NCBI GenBank assembly: GCA_025331565.1
Contig: JAFREQ010000043.1
Location: 4,225,001 to 4,289,000 of the forward strand
Reading direction: 5' to 3'
Length of the DNA: 64,000 nucleotides
DNA from: Holacanthus passer
Lineage: Eukaryota > Chordata > Actinopteri > Pomacanthidae
Position 1 is the first letter of the stretch; each line of letters begins with the position of its first letter. The notes below the pieces were generated by a model. The model did not search any database. It saw nothing but the letters and a program-made list of their open reading frames with translations, and was not told where the DNA came from. The position numbers and the translations under genes are program-made. Below are positions 26,031-40,540 of the stretch, piece by piece.

Positions 26031-28119
26031 TTGTCTGGGTCGTGTTTCTTTGCAAGTGTGTATGTTTGCTGCCAACCATTTTCCATCTTCCATCAGCTGT
26101 TTGTTTTTGCATAACAAGTCTCCTATAGACACAAAAACACTTAAACACAAAGACAACACTCGGGGAGATAAGCACTTGGTCTCCAGCATCTCTCCCAGGG
26201 ACACATTTCTATTTACACCTACTCCGCCTTGCAGAGGAGACGCTTAATCTTCTCCATGATTTGTGGCTTCGACTCAGAAATCCCTCTCTCCACTCTGTTC
26301 TTTTTTTCCCCCCTTCCATCCCGACTTCTCTTTCTGCTCTGTTTTCTGCTCTGACGTCCCTCCCGCCTCACTTTATCCACCCGCCTTCTCTCTCCTCATC
26401 TGCCTGGCATCAGCATTAGTGCCTCGGTCCACGTGTCACTGTGAAAGACCGTTACAGACGTGTGAAGTTATGCAGCAGACTGCATTGTGTGTTGCAAGGT
26501 AAAGCTCGGGGTGGGAAGAGTACGTGCGTGGTGCATTGAGTGACCCCCATGCCAATAACAGCGCTGTAATCACTTTAAATGTGTTTTATTGTCAGCTTTT
26601 CACAGATTAGAGCGACAATAATCTGTCCTCCTCTATCCATCTCATTCCAAGCTGTTATTTTTGGCACCAGGATTCTGCCTTTTTGGATTAGTAGGTGTGT
26701 GTGTTTTTTTTTTTTCTCTTTTGTTTTTTTTTTCTTTCCGAGGCTCTTTATGCGTGTGCACTAGTGTGAAACAACAAGGTTGCATAGCAAGGTATCTGCA
26801 CCACTCCATTGTCGGGGGGAAAAATAATCTCGAGTGGCTGTTGTGCTGGATCGGTTTCTTAAAGGAAGATACTGAAATACAGTGTGGCGGCACGCTCAAA
26901 AATCTGCCTCTTCAAGTGGAAATCAACATTTCATGGGTACGCTCGGATACATCAAAACCCAAGCCCTGAAATATGCTTAAGCAAGAACACGGCCTAATCC
27001 GCTACTGTACTGTGTCTACCCTGTCTGCCAGTACAATACACACATCACTAACCCTGCGAAAGGAAGAGGACGAGGACGACAAAGAGAGTATACAGGAAAG
27101 TAAATACATTTTAAGCAACTTTTGCTCTCTTATCCACTTTCAGTAGAAATGTTGGAGAGCTTCTAATAAGTGCACGTAAAATGACCAACCCATAATGTTT
27201 TACACCCCCCTCTGATTCACACCACCTCTGCAAACACTGCAGGAAAGCTACCTCCTCCCTCTCCCCTCAGGCAGAATATTGACTGATGACTTTCATTTTC
27301 AGCTATCAATTCTGTTGCTAATTTTACACATTTCAATTAATCCCAGGTATTCTTGCACGGGACCTGGTATGATTAGAAGCTGCCGGAGGATGGATTTCAC
27401 TGTGTGAGGTTGTGATGCTGCCATTTATTTCCGCTGGTTTTCAACAGGAGCTCATAATACGCGCACGGAAAGAGGCTGCGCATTTCTCCAACCTTTTTTT
27501 TTGGGGGGGGGGCGTTGCTTTTTTTTCGCATGATCATCACAATTTTCTTGCAGATGTAAGGCTGTCACGGCTGTCTCTCTCAATGGTCCTCCCGGGCCGG
27601 TGTGCCGAGCACGTCTCCGCCGCGGGATGATGATGAGGCTCCCCACAGGGATGGGGACATCTACGAGCGTCTCTCCAACGGATGTCCCCCGCAATTTAAT
27701 CCCACCCGATGCTCAGCCTGAGAGGGAAGAACTGCAGCGCCGCATGTGGACACAGACGGGCAGGTTTGCCACTTCGACGGGCAGCAGCCACTGAGATCCA
27801 CAAAGAGACAGACACTCAGGCTGGCCAGCTCACCGGCAGACATCCAGCAGGAATAGAAGCACACAGGAACAAACACACTGCCACAGGTGGACACTTAAAC
27901 ATGGTGGGTGGCACCCGAGTAAAACTGCTCTCCATCAAGTTAAGACAGCTTTTCTATGACGGGATGTCTACTGCAGACACACTACAGATACAAAAAGCCT
28001 CATTAATGCCAGATAGCATGTTGCTCTTTGCCTTTACAATACTCCACCCCCTGGATCTTTTTAGAGCATGTCTTATGAGGAATTCTTTTCCTCTTGCTCC
28101 TGTCCAGAACAAGGTCAGC

Positions 28120-28210
28120 ACAAGTGGTCAGCTACACAATGACAACCTTGCAGCTGGTAGAGATTCAATGTCTTGCTCAAGGACGCCTCTACAGGTCAGA
28201 TGCTCAGTAG
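28120..28210. repeat. Possible old interspersed repeat
   Basis: The run acaaccttgcagctgg followed by ttcaatgtcttgctcaagga resembles a phrase found at very many places in fish genomes (tgtcttgcccaaggacac...). It is short and diverged. Confidence 0.35.
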
Positions 28211-31200
28211 GGGACTGCTTTAAGGACGCGCATCATAGTTCCCCACTGTGCCCACCTGCTGCCCCGTCGCGTCACTTTAAGATCAGCTAATCAGTGGTGG
28301 CATATAGTTTAGTGCACGTCAATACAGATCATCAATCTGAACTAGATTGGCCAGAACAAAGGTCTAACAGATGATGTGTTTATTCTAATAAATACAAAAT
28401 TGGTTTTATTGTCTGAAATAAAAGAAAATTGAGTTTCGACATCGCAATTACCACCTAAATTAACCCGAAAATCACATCAATCATGCGAATATCTGCATCT
28501 GAAATGTTAACATGTACAGACAACCCCACATGAACCAACTTTTCAAATAGTTCAGTGATGTACCAAATGCAAACAGCTCACTTATAAATATGCATGCATG
28601 CAAATCTATCCAAATGGTGGCCTGACTATGGGGAGCATGTGTAAAAGATGATCTGACTCCAGCTCAGGTCAGGAGACCTCCAGAGCCTCTCTGCGCCTGT
28701 CGCCATGACTACCCAGAGGACTCCATTTGCGGCGCCACACTCAGCGGAGGGAATCGCTCCAGTACCTTCAATTAGCAACCCATTATCATTCATGAGTTTG
28801 TTTGTGCAAAGCTGTAAGATTGAATTCCAGTTAGTCCTTCCTCTCCGCTCTCGCCTGCTGATATAATGTAAAGGGAAGCAGGGGCGGCAGCAATAGCCCC
28901 ACGCTCCATTCCAGCTCCACTGCCAAGCTCCATTGGGCTTATTTCTGCTCCGCTGAGGCCTGGCTCATTCCCGTATCTCCATAGGATGCTGTCAGTTGTG
29001 CTTGCACGACACGTAAAGGTCATAAATTAGCAATAGGGCCCCTTGAAGGAGACATGCTGTTAAGCTTCAACCTGGTGGTACTCCTAAGAGGAGCTTTTAA
29101 AACTCACTGTTTTGCATATAAATATATTCATACATTTGGGTTTTAGTTTATTTCATTCGACAGTATAGCGCTGCCGCTATCGCTGCCCTTTGACAGTGCA
29201 GAGCAGAGCAGCTCCCTCTCCTGCCTGCACTGCTCTTCTCATGGTCTCTGGCTTCATGACTGTGATAAACAGGAGCCATTTTTATTGTTTATCTCAGAAG
29301 CATTCACTGCTCATCCAGTACGACCAGTGGACAAAAGCATTCTCTTGTTCGCATCATAGCTCTGACACTGCTTCGCTTTGATAGGATCGTCCAACCCAAT
29401 AACAGCTCATTGCACTTGTACCATTTTTACAACAAAATCAGCTCGTATATGAAGGGTTTTTTTTAGGTGGGTAAACAATAAAAATAGGTGAAAGACTCCT
29501 TTCCCATTGCCAGTAGATGAGTTTACCTTTCTGTTTTTTTCCTGGGGTGATGGGTGATTTGAGGTCATGAATGCACCAGAAAACTGGGAGCATTACAAAG
29601 CAGCATCTTTTACTTCAGCCTCTCTTTAAAACTTGACGTCGTTGGTTGTTCCCAGACTGTAAAAAGCTATAAATAATGGTCAATGGGCATTAAGGCATGG
29701 CGCCGGAAAATGGATAAAATTAGCGTGTCCACCTGGGTGTCATGTTTCCATCACTGCTGATCAGAGCTGGAGCCGATAAAAACTACTGCAGAGTCATTTG
29801 ACCTGGGAATGGATCCAATTGTACCCCTTCCCACTAAAGACAAAAGCCAGACGTTAGTGGGTGTTGGTGGATTTTTGTCCACTGTGAACGGGGTATTACT
29901 GTGACATAATTAAAGGAGTAGCAGTGTGTGGTAAACAGGGCCCACTGGCTCGGTAGCTTCAGCGGTGTATTTCTGTCCTCGTGGCTGTTTTCTGTGATAT
30001 AATGGTGTTGACCCCTGTGGCACCGGACCCTCCATATTGAGTTATTAAATTTATGCAACCACTAAGCTCCTCAACTATTTCACAATGATGTCAACCTTCA
30101 GTAGCCGTGCATGGCCAAGGCCTGCTGTGGACATTCTCAATTTCTGGTGCAAAATTGAGCAGCGAGCAACAAGAGAGACAGAGAGAGAGGAAGAGGCAGA
30201 CGGAGCAAGACAGAAAGAGACACAGAGAGGAAGAGTCAGAGGGGGAGAAGAAGTGAGCCCTGTATATTTTATTCAGTGGCAGCGGAGCACAATTCATAAT
30301 CAGGGCCGACTGATTCACAGTTTTAATTAAAAAGTAGCCTTATAGCGCCGGTGGTAACATCTTGATTTATGAAGACCCGACCGCAGGCTCCCATCCACCA
30401 GCGAGAGTGAGTCCACTGTGGAGCCGGAGCGGAGGGGGCGCCGACGCTCACGGGATGGGGAAGTGTCTCGTTCCTCACAGCGAGGTGGCTTTGACTGTGG
30501 GCACATAACTCAGTGTGTCGAGCGTGTTGGAGTGTGCGTGTGTGTGACAAGCATATGTGCAGGTCTGTCTACGTTCGAGCCTGACGGATATATTGACACG
30601 GTCGATGTTGCAGGCAGATTCCAGCGTCGGTTTTAAGTAAGAAGAAAGAGCAATAAAGAAAAGCCAAAGATATGTTTGAGGTCATTTAGAAATCATGACC
30701 ACACATTGACATAGTTTGTCTACCAGAGGGTGATGGCAAGTTTATTTTTTAACTCTAAAATGATTCTTGGTCACAATTCTTCAATAACCAAACTTAAAGG
30801 ATATTAATCAGAAATCATTTACAAAATACATATAAACAGCACAAAAATCTATGCAGCCTCAGTGTGTCCCACTTCATCTTTTAATACATCCCACTGTAGT
30901 GCTTATTATGGAAATCAATAATAAAGTGTTTATAATTCATTTAAGAAAGTCTGAAATCTCAGCATATTTCAGCCCTCTCTTTTCAACATACCGTAATTAC
31001 CGTGTGAAGCTTTAATTATTTCTGTCACGGTCTTTTACGTCTTCATTACACCCAGTGTGTAAGACAAAGGTAGAAAGTCTGCATCAGCATCAGCATCAGC
31101 TCGTTTTCTCTGATCTGGACGGAACTACATGCACCTTTCAAAGCGGGGAAGAGCCCCTGAGATGCTCTAATATTTTTTAGATACAAGTCAATCAAACTAT

Positions 31201-32099
31201 AGAAATAGTACAATGTCAAATTTCAAAATCGCAGATAAAAACTTAACTATAATTCCAGGCTTTTTGATGGTCCTCCTTATGTTGGGGCCACAAGAAGGGT
31301 TTAGCCCCCCTGTTCCCCATACCACAACATCCCTAGACTTAAATATCAATATCAATATCAGTCCGGATTCAATCTGCATGTACGGGAGCAGCTACACTTT
31401 ATGATGCATGCCTCTGACCTGATAACACTAAAAACTGAAAAAAAAAAAAAGATAGATGGTAGGTGGTGGTATAGATATTGGCCTGAGAATAAAAAGCCTT
31501 TTGGAAAATGGCCAGCGCTGCAAATTTAACCATGGCTGATGGAATTTGCTTTGGTCTGACAGTAATGTTAAGTTGATGTCAGCCCCTCCATTTAAATCAC
31601 CACCATAACAGAATCCCTTGATACAGAGAGATTTTAATTAAAAAACTGTATGAGAGAAAGAGAGCGAGAGAGAGAGAGAGATGGAGCATCGGAGGAGAAA
31701 GATGATGCTGAGAGTAAAGCAGGGAAAAGAAAGAGGAGGCACAGGAAAAGGAAAGAGAGTGATTACAGGAGTGAGATAAGTGCAAAGTAAGAGCTCATTC
31801 TGTGTTGAGGTGAAAACAGGAAAGCACAGCGTGTCTCTACTTTCCTCATGCCCAGCCTTTATTTTCAATGGCTCACTGCGGCCTTCTAGGACTTCGCTCT
31901 GCGTGTGCGTGCGATTGTCCGCGCACGTGTGCATCAGTGAATGTGTTTTGGCTTCATTCTGCGCTCTCCCGTTCTTGCATCATGATTGAATTTGTTTTGG
32001 CTTCAATCACGACAGAAACCTACAGCCGTTCTTCGTCACTCTCGATGATTGACACACACAGGTCTGGCTCACACACAATCACACACAGAAACCTACAGC

Positions 32100-32101
<2 letters not shown>

Positions 32102-32146
<45 letters not shown>
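32102..32146. repeat. (CA)n microsatellite
   Basis: About 22 CA units. Confidence 0.95.
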
Positions 32147-32147
<1 letters not shown>

Positions 32148-33764
32148 CAGAAACGCGGGCGTGTGTGCGTTTTGACATGCGCACTGACCCGCCTCGTACT
32201 CTTGCACGCATATGCACGGGCGCGCGGGGAGAAGGGCTGCATCAATTTGAATGATGCGTACACATACTATCAAATAATCCATTTATGTAGAAGGCACACA
32301 AGGCCTCAGTGTTAAGTAATGAACATGCAGACAGTGTCTCTCAACCTGAACCATTCAAGCGTATCCATACCGCCGCTTCAATTCCACAACTGATTTATGA
32401 CTTTGAAACAGATATGGCCAAACAGGGCTGCAAATGCAAAGGAAGCGTCCTTATGTAATGATATTGAATCATTATTTATTTGCCTCTAACTCCATCCGCA
32501 ATGCATAGTTAACCTGTGAAAACACACATATGAAAGATCATTAAAGACAAAAGTTTGATCATAAAAAAAGTCGCCTTAAAGTCTTCACACATGCACATAC
32601 TATCAATCGCATGTTGTCTCTCCTTTTTCCATTGCAATATGTGCACACACACACAGAGTGGAGAACACGATACGTAGATGAGAGCTAAAGCAAGGAGACA
32701 GTATCTTCTGTCACCCTGAGGGTTTCCCTACTTCATAATAGATATCAGACACTTGGGCAGCAGTTACTGATAATGTCAGAGGGCAATTTGGTCGTGATAG
32801 ATAATAGAATTCCAGTGGACTTAAAATGAAATATACTATTATCCTGGTGTCAAAACAGAGCTTGCCCTTTACCGCTAGAAAAGTCATTCTCCCATACTCG
32901 AGCACGGGTTCAAATATGAGACTTTACTGCTGCTATTAATGCGCAGCAATATCTATTACACACACGCATGATGAAGGATTTATCTTACAGTTCGCTGCTG
33001 AAAATGTCACATGTTGAAATGGACATAAAACTGCTTTTGTTCTTCCACTAGTTCCATTCATATGGTTCTAGTACTCAGCAAGGAGGTTGAGGTTGTTCAC
33101 ATCTTCAGATCGCTGCATGTTTTTTGCCCTATTAAAGCACTTTCCTGTGTGCCATCCTCCGTGCACAGTTTTAGGATGGGACCTGTCAATCACAGCAACA
33201 CCTCCATAATTGCAACTGCTATCAACATTATGATCAGAAGTGCACCACATAATACTGGCTGCAGAGCTTTGATAAAGCCTCCGAAGGATTTATGGCTACA
33301 ATTACAACGTGAGAGAGCCAAAACAGCTTGAATCTTCAGTCGAGTGCTCGGTTCTGAGAATTAATATGGACTGTAGACGTCCTATAGACCTACTAGCCTG
33401 GGACATTTTAAGGCCGATTGCCTCTCTACGCTCCACTGGCTCTTATTATACTGTTAAGTATAAGTTTAATGGAGCATCTCGGTGACCCAGCGGTGCCGAC
33501 GTGCATATCATGTATTGGCAACATTTTCCAGGTCTGCTGTATTTGTTATCTCTGTGTCCAAAAGAGGAAGTAAAACTGGTATCTTTTTTTGTGTAGATTC
33601 AATTTCAAAAAAATTATTAAAGCAGTTACTTATTTGGACATATCAACGTGGATTCAAGACCTTGGCAAAAGGAGTAAGTCCTATTAAGCATCATTTTCTC
33701 AGTAAGTCAGTAAGAGAATTTGAAAGTACTCACAGCCAAATCTCTCTCTCTGACACACACACAG

Positions 33765-33766
<2 letters not shown>

Positions 33767-33822
<56 letters not shown>
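33767..33822. repeat. (CA)n microsatellite, longest in the window
   Basis: About 28 uninterrupted CA units. The 284-codon frame at 33482-34336 runs through this array and is not a gene. Confidence 0.95.
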
Positions 33823-33824
<2 letters not shown>

Positions 33825-35324
33825 CCTTAATGAGAGTGCCATCAGGGTCTGGCTGTGTGAGCATGTTCGAATTGTCTTATCTTTGGAGGTGGCACATTCT
33901 TGGACCGAGGTTTAATTTAACACCCAGTCCTCATCCAACGCTGGTGTTATTTACACCCCGTCCCATCCTTTACACTCAGGACTCCATCCTCCTGAAGCGT
34001 TCCTGCACCCGAACCATTGCCCCTCTATCACACCCATGTCAGTGCTCTCTCTGCACCCCCTCATCTTTCCCTTATTGCCCCCGTCACCCCACCAACACCC
34101 CACCTCCACCTCATGGTAAATTAATTGGCAAGCTGTTGTCATGCGATACCAACTGTATTAGAAACAAGCGTGCGCTGATCCCCCTTGTTATTCCTGTCTG
34201 CGTTACCACAAAGAACACACCTCTGACAGCGCGGCAGAGACGAGAATCCACGGTGTTTAGCACATTTAAAGGATGGGAAACAAAGGGAATGCGAGTGTCG
34301 GCTAGCTGGGTGGCTTCCTTGAACGGGAAACAGTGACACAAATCAGCGTTCATTATTCCGACAGGAGGAGCAGAAGTGACATTATTATCGTGGCACGAGT
34401 CTGAAATAAATACTGGGAAATCAACAAAATAAGGCAATGCGCATGTTCTCACAGTCCTATATCCATATATGGAACAAATATATTAAAGTGAGTAAATGTT
34501 ACGCCACTACATGGGACAATCAGTGTTTTTTTTAAGTGTTTTTCTTTTGGGTTCATTTTTAGAAATATAGTGGTGTAACGTGACAGATGACCTTGTATCT
34601 TTGCCCCAAGTTTTATCAAAATCCCACAAGCAATGGCTGAAATATTAAGAAAAACAACTGACTGATCTATAGATTTCTTTTTTCCCCTTCATTTTCATCA
34701 GTGACACAAGTGACAGCGTGTGGAAAAATTGATCCATAATTACTCCGTAAATATGAAATCTCCGCGAAGAAATGTTGGTCAGGAGTTTTCACAATTGAAC
34801 AGCCGGAGCGGTTAGAGCGTTTTCAATACTTCTCAAACTGCGGCTCGGGCTTTCGGGGGATCAATGTGAGATGCAAACAGGAACAATCGACTGAACACGC
34901 AGAAGAGGTTAAGCGGCTGCATGAGAGCTGCATCGTCTTCAGGTGCATTGACTTTAATAAGTCAGACTTTGACAAACCTATTATGCTTGTGTCCCTTACA
35001 ATAGCTCACATCACAATCTCCTCTCTCTTGCTTTTGTCTGTCTGCCTGGTTGGAAGTATTACAGCATCTCCCTCTTCTATACCAGATAGATTGGCACATA
35101 CAAGCTATTCTCTTCCTCCCTTCTCCTGCCCTCCCTCTGCCTGCCACTCTCTCCCCGCAGCCTGGTGGCCACATATCACAGATTTTGACAGTATGTGGAT
35201 GAGGTCCCTCAGAGAGGCATTAACTCCCTATTGGGAGTTCTTCTGCTGAACTCCTGGGGGGCATTTTTCCTTAACACAGCCCAATCAATAACTTTTAATG
35301 TTATCTACTGGCAAACTGAGTCAC

Positions 35325-35540
35325 AGTAAAAGGCTGCGGGAGGTTTTTCGGGACCGACCGAGGCCGAGGCTGGGAGCCTGCGTGGTGGCGGGCGGGGGAG
35401 AGCGTGGCTGTGGGGGTTCGCTGAGGTGAGCATCAGTCATGACATTTCAACAGCAGCGGGGCCGGGACACGCTGCTGCCTCGTGTCCGGGTCATCTCCGG
35501 CTCTACTTGCCGAAGAGAGCGCGGTCAGGGATAGTCGAGG
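35325..35540. promoter_or_regulatory. CpG-rich patch, possible promoter
   Basis: About 200 nt with high CpG content (ggcgggcggggg, ccgaccgaggccgaggc). A donor-like GCTGAG|GTGAGC is present on the plus strand at 35425. It could be a promoter or first exon of an unknown transcript, or a grin2b promoter; nothing in the sequence decides. Confidence 0.25.
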
Positions 35541-36244
35541 GTCACTGCCCATGCTTGACCATTTCATCTTTGCAACATCACAAACATGCTTTTAGACACT
35601 TTTTTTTTTTTTTTTAGTGCGTGCATGTGTGTGGCTCAGTTGATGATGCACCGCCATCCAATCTCATCGCAGGAGGGGCGTAGCTCGCTCCTGGCAGAGC
35701 GCTGCATCGGGGGAAAGTAATCCCTTTTCTGGTATAGACTGATTTATTGTCCGGCAGAGCTTTCATAATGGGAAAGAAAAACGTAGCTTAGTGGAGCGGA
35801 GATGAAGAAAAAGAAGTTTAAATAGCATTACTTAGTTGCAGCTTCTGCACAACAAGACATTAATCAAATTCTGTAAGTATATCATAAATCACATACTATG
35901 ACACAGGTGTTATTATTTCAAATTAAAGCTGGATTTGAAGAGTTTGCCCTTGAATCAACGATGACAACGCCAAGTCGTTGTAAGTTGCACAAGAGTTATG
36001 TAAAACTACCGAACAACACGATATTACAAGTTTTTAGAGTGAATGGATGTGACTGTCTCACCATCCCAACTGTACTGCTACAGTACACAAATAAATGAGA
36101 TGTTTGGTTTATCATTCAGCTGCAATCACCTTTTCTCTCAGCTATACCCCAGAACCCTCTGTATTGTTAGTCCTCTAGGCATGAGCACAAGTGTTTCCTG
36201 TCGATCCTGGCTGCCTAAAGATGCTGACCTGTGGCATATGCACG

Positions 36245-36267
36245 CACACACACACACACACACACAC
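36245..36267. repeat. (CA)n microsatellite
   Basis: About 11 CA units. Confidence 0.9.
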
Positions 36268-39200
36268 GCGCATACACACACCGAAACAAATCATTCACCC
36301 GCTACAACAACACAACCTCTAGGTGAGGCTGGAAAATAACAAGTCAGCACAGAGCACAGAGCTGCTCTTCCACACGGCTGCTCACATACCTGCAATCTTT
36401 TAGCCGGGCAATCTGCAGATATGTGCATATACAGTACACACACATATATCACGTTTTAGTTGATGGAGAGAGGTGGAGAGAGAGATACCGCATGAGGTGA
36501 AATCGAAGGAAGTTAGTTATTGTAGTTTGGCCTGCAGTTTGCATCATACTCTCAGAGTCATAAGTCAAATCTGAACACACACACACAATACAGATATCTT
36601 TAGGCTTAGATTCAGGGTGACTTACACTTTCTGAGAACATCATTATCTCCAATCTATTGTGAAAAGATAAACCCATTTGGAAATCATAGAAAAAAAGGCT
36701 CTTTAGGACTCCAAAACTTACCTGAGAATCCTCACGTTTTTAAGCTTTCTTCAGCAACAAAGTGATTCAGCTGTGGTTGTCTGTACATCCACGAGTAAAG
36801 TGCAAACACAAACTGCTAATTGCTAATTCGGCATACTCGTCACAGTCAGTCTTTCAACGTCCCTGGTTCAGGTGTTCATTTTGTTCAACCAACGCACTAA
36901 ATTCACTTTACAATGTTAAAATTGAAATTCAAAAAGTGTTATATGCATTGAACAGTGTGAGCCTGGATACATGCTCACTGCTCACATCAGACTATAACTA
37001 GCTCTGCCCACCAACTCATCACTTCTGGAAACAAGTCGCTGACAGGATATCCCTCATTATGAGCCGCAGCATCCCGCTCTCTCCATCCCTCTGTCTGCTT
37101 GGTGACCTCTCAGCTATCAACCCACCTGTCCAAAACTACAGACCCGTACGCGCTGCCTTTGTAATCGACAAGAAATCCAAACTTCACACAAAGGATCTCA
37201 CAGAACATATTTCTGTGGAAAGAGTTTCAGCAGCACCTGGGCCCCATTCATAATTTCATGAATCTATGAATAACTTCAATTTTACTATTACTACTATTCT
37301 TATTATTTGCCTTGTATTATTCAACTAATATCACCATCATTGCTTTTATTCTTATCAATTTTCTTTATTCCTCTAATATTATTATTTTGCTACAGTATGT
37401 CTTTTTTTGTGATTTATTTTTCTTACAACAGCCATTGTTTTCCCCTTCTCTTCTGTTACTCTACTTATCGTGCCCAACTTTCATTTTCTCACTCTCCACC
37501 TCCGTCCATCTTTTGCTCCATCTGCCTGACTGTTCACCTGCCCATCCATATGTCTAACTGTTTTTTCTGTCTGTCTAGCTCTCTGTCCCTCCATCTGTCT
37601 GTCTATTATTACTATCCCTGTCTATCAACTTATGTGTATAAGTCACTAATGGTTTGGAGGATGGGGAGGTGGAAGTGAGAGATGAAGGAAAAAGAGGTGT
37701 CTTTAATATGTAAAAATGCAAAAAAAACTTCAATTCATGAAAAAAAAATAGTCGATAGTAAATTTTGCCGACTGACTAATCGGCCGATCGTCCCTGCGCT
37801 GGCTCTCTCCAACAACTGGAGCACAAACAGCAGAGGCCTCCTCGCGGCAGCATCCGAGGACGCTGCCAGAAAATAACAGATGCCACCAAAGCAAATGTTG
37901 GAAGTGCAGCGCTCAGCTAATGATTGGATCTACAGGCCGTTTTCCAGGTGACTTATGTTACTGCTCCGGCTGCTGGAGACGAGGGTGAGTGAAGCAATAT
38001 TGATCTGCTGTTTTGCAACCCAATCGATGCCGCCACACGGATCTGAGCTGTGTTTTCAGGTCAAGCTGAAACACGTGATCTTACTGTCCAAACTCGATTA
38101 ATATTAAATGATGGCATTCCTGTGGGATAAATAGCCACCAGAGACCTTACATTCATCCTGCTGCTTGTATCCTACAAGTATTCATTTACAAGATAATTGA
38201 ACATCAGTGAAGCCCAGGTTGAACAATGTGATTAGTATTCATTACAAAGAGAAACGTGCCGGGGTGAGTTTACCACGCCTGAAAAGTTTCTTTGAATAAG
38301 ACGGAGTTATTGAACTAATGAGACGTGCCCACATGCTGCTGTCCTATTTTGCATACGGTGACAAAATAGAACAGACAGCAGCAGCGGCACATCAGAAGTC
38401 TTCCTGAGAAAACACACATCCGCACTCTTTCTGCCCTCTACTCCACGTCCCCAGGAACAACTACGAAAACACGCGCTCTCTTCTCTCACACCTCCTTGTT
38501 GCTTTCCTCCTGTCCTTTTACTTCATCAAAAGCCTCCCAACTCCCCGGCTCTTGAATTTGCTCTAATTTAGGAAGACGCAGTCGAAGGAGAAAAAAAACT
38601 TCTATTAAACAAAAAAAAAAAAAAACCAGCATAAAAGAAGAATGATGTCAATTATGAATGTTCCTCCCAAAAAATAAGCAGAAAGGCATACTGGCCTATT
38701 CAGCAGAAGAATGCAGCACCAAACACTATATACCCAAGAGGTGCTCATTTATCTCACTGTTACGCTTCAATACAGAAATCGGCCGTTAATTACATTCTGT
38801 ACATCAGCAGGCAGGAGAAAGGTGATCCTTAAATATTTCATACCATATTTCACACATCAAAGATTGTCGCTTCATTTTCGTACTCGTACCCGTTTTGGGC
38901 ATGGGATATGAATGATGACGCGGAATCTAAATAAGAGTCTGCTGTTAATTGGATTTGACTGAAACATGAGTGAATGAGCCACGCTGCACTTAATTAATGG
39001 AGCTGAGTGGTGGTGATATAATGAGGGAGGCCGAGAATCCCATTTAGGTTAGGTACACGAGGGCTGGAGATAAAGCTTTTAAAAAAACTCATGAGACATT
39101 ATGATTCTAATATGTCCTCATTTTCGCTGTTATTCCAGCCAGTGCGTCCTCTAAACAGTTTATGCGAGAGCAGGAAGCTTGCTGGACTTGAATAATAGGC

Positions 39201-39622
39201 CTAACAGGTTGATAATTTGTAAGCATGAATGCCATTTTCTTTTAAAGAAAGGTGGGGTGGAGGTCTTAATGAGATTCACCATCACTGTTAATTCATCTAT
39301 ATGGTAATGTCACATGACGTAAGGCCACAGTAAGGCAATGTGCAGCGTCAGCGTTAGGCGAGGCAGCTGTGTGACTTTGAGCTAACGGCAGAAGGCTGAG
39401 GCGCTTCATTACCGAGCTGCACTGTCGCTCTGCCGCTGGCTGAGGAGTGACTGCGTAATGGCAGCATTTGCAGCCGGCTCGCACAGAGTCCAACAGTCCA
39501 TCGGCCCCACGACAACCACGGCCTCCCATTATGAAAAAAAAAGAGAAGAAATGTAGTTGCTCTCTCTCCTCTGCACCGAGGCTCAGTCTCTTAAACGTCA
39601 CAGCTGATTAATAGTGCATGGG

Positions 39623-39711
39623 ATGAGATGAAAAGAGAAGGAGGGAGGGAGGAAAAAAGAGAGGCAGAGAGAGGAGGGGAGGGAGAAAGGTGGTAGGGGG
39701 GAAAAAAAAGC
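39623..39711. repeat. Purine-rich tract
   Basis: About 90 nt of GA/GGA-type sequence. Confidence 0.8.
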
Positions 39712-39892
39712 TGAACACTGAGGAGTGAGGAGATGAATGGATGAGAAAACGATGGCATGTGCTGATATGATAATAGCTTCTCATGGTCCCTTGTGGCAAA
39801 ATACATTTGCTGTGTAATTTGGTCCTGGGATGTAGAGAGAATTACGTCTTCTTTTATCTTATCACATGAAACATACCGTCTCGCTCCCTCTT

Positions 39893-39893
<1 letters not shown>

Positions 39894-39931
<38 letters not shown>
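39894..39931. repeat. (CA)n microsatellite
   Basis: About 19 CA units. Confidence 0.95.
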
Positions 39932-39938
<7 letters not shown>

Positions 39939-40432
39939 GTAGAGCATAGACACGGCTGTCGAGCAAACACATCCAAATGGCCGCACGCTTCCGCCACAAA
40001 AATCTCACTCGACAAATCCTCTAATTGCCCGATCAATGCCTCTAGAGCCATGCAAATGAAGCTGATAGTCGATGGGGGCTGGGTCAGGTTGAACGTCCAC
40101 GCGTGCGCCCCCAAGACCAAAGTGCTCACTGCGCTAAAAAGCCGGGATTAAACCATTCATCTGTAGGCGCCACCTTGAACCATTATCCTGACCCTCGAGC
40201 AAATCTGGTGTGAGGTACAAAGCAAAAAAAAAAAAAAAAAGCCTCGGGAAGTTTTAGACCATCCATCACTGAGCTTTAGGAAAGGTGTGCACTTAGGGAA
40301 GCTGCAGACGCACAAAGACACACAGGTGAGATAACGCTGGTGTTGTTTCAGCGGCTCTCTGCAGGGACCACGCCAGAAAACTAAGAGCAGCCCGAGTTGT
40401 AGAGGGGCCCCCATGCATCAATATTGTCTTAC

Positions 40433-40540
40433 CTTGTGTTTTGCCAGCCAAAGTCTCATCCCAGCGTCTCAGAAGTAGCATGATGGTGCGGCCTGGGACT
40501 CCTCTCTCCCTCTCATAGCCTCAGACTGAGGGAGGCTCAA
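40433..40540 (-). other. Candidate noncoding 5' exon, possibly of grin2b
   Basis: Read on the minus strand, a pyrimidine-rich tract ends in GATTGTAG at 40541-40542, followed by 108 nt and a strong donor CACAAG|GTAAGA at 40433/40432. The exon contains three ATGs. One opens a 15-codon frame closed inside the exon. One at 40481 runs out of the exon in a frame overlapping the grin2b start. One at 40459 would be in frame with the grin2b coding exon if the two were joined directly, adding 17 residues before the assigned Met. The splice signals are real sequence; the assignment to grin2b is inference, based on position and strand only. Confidence 0.3.

Noticed and set aside
27709..28290. 193-codon plus-strand frame
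   Set aside because: No recognised family; its second half overlaps a probable interspersed-repeat fragment.
33482..34336. 284-codon plus-strand frame
   Set aside because: It spans the longest CA array (Thr/His repeat), has no family resemblance, no splice context and no coherent domain.
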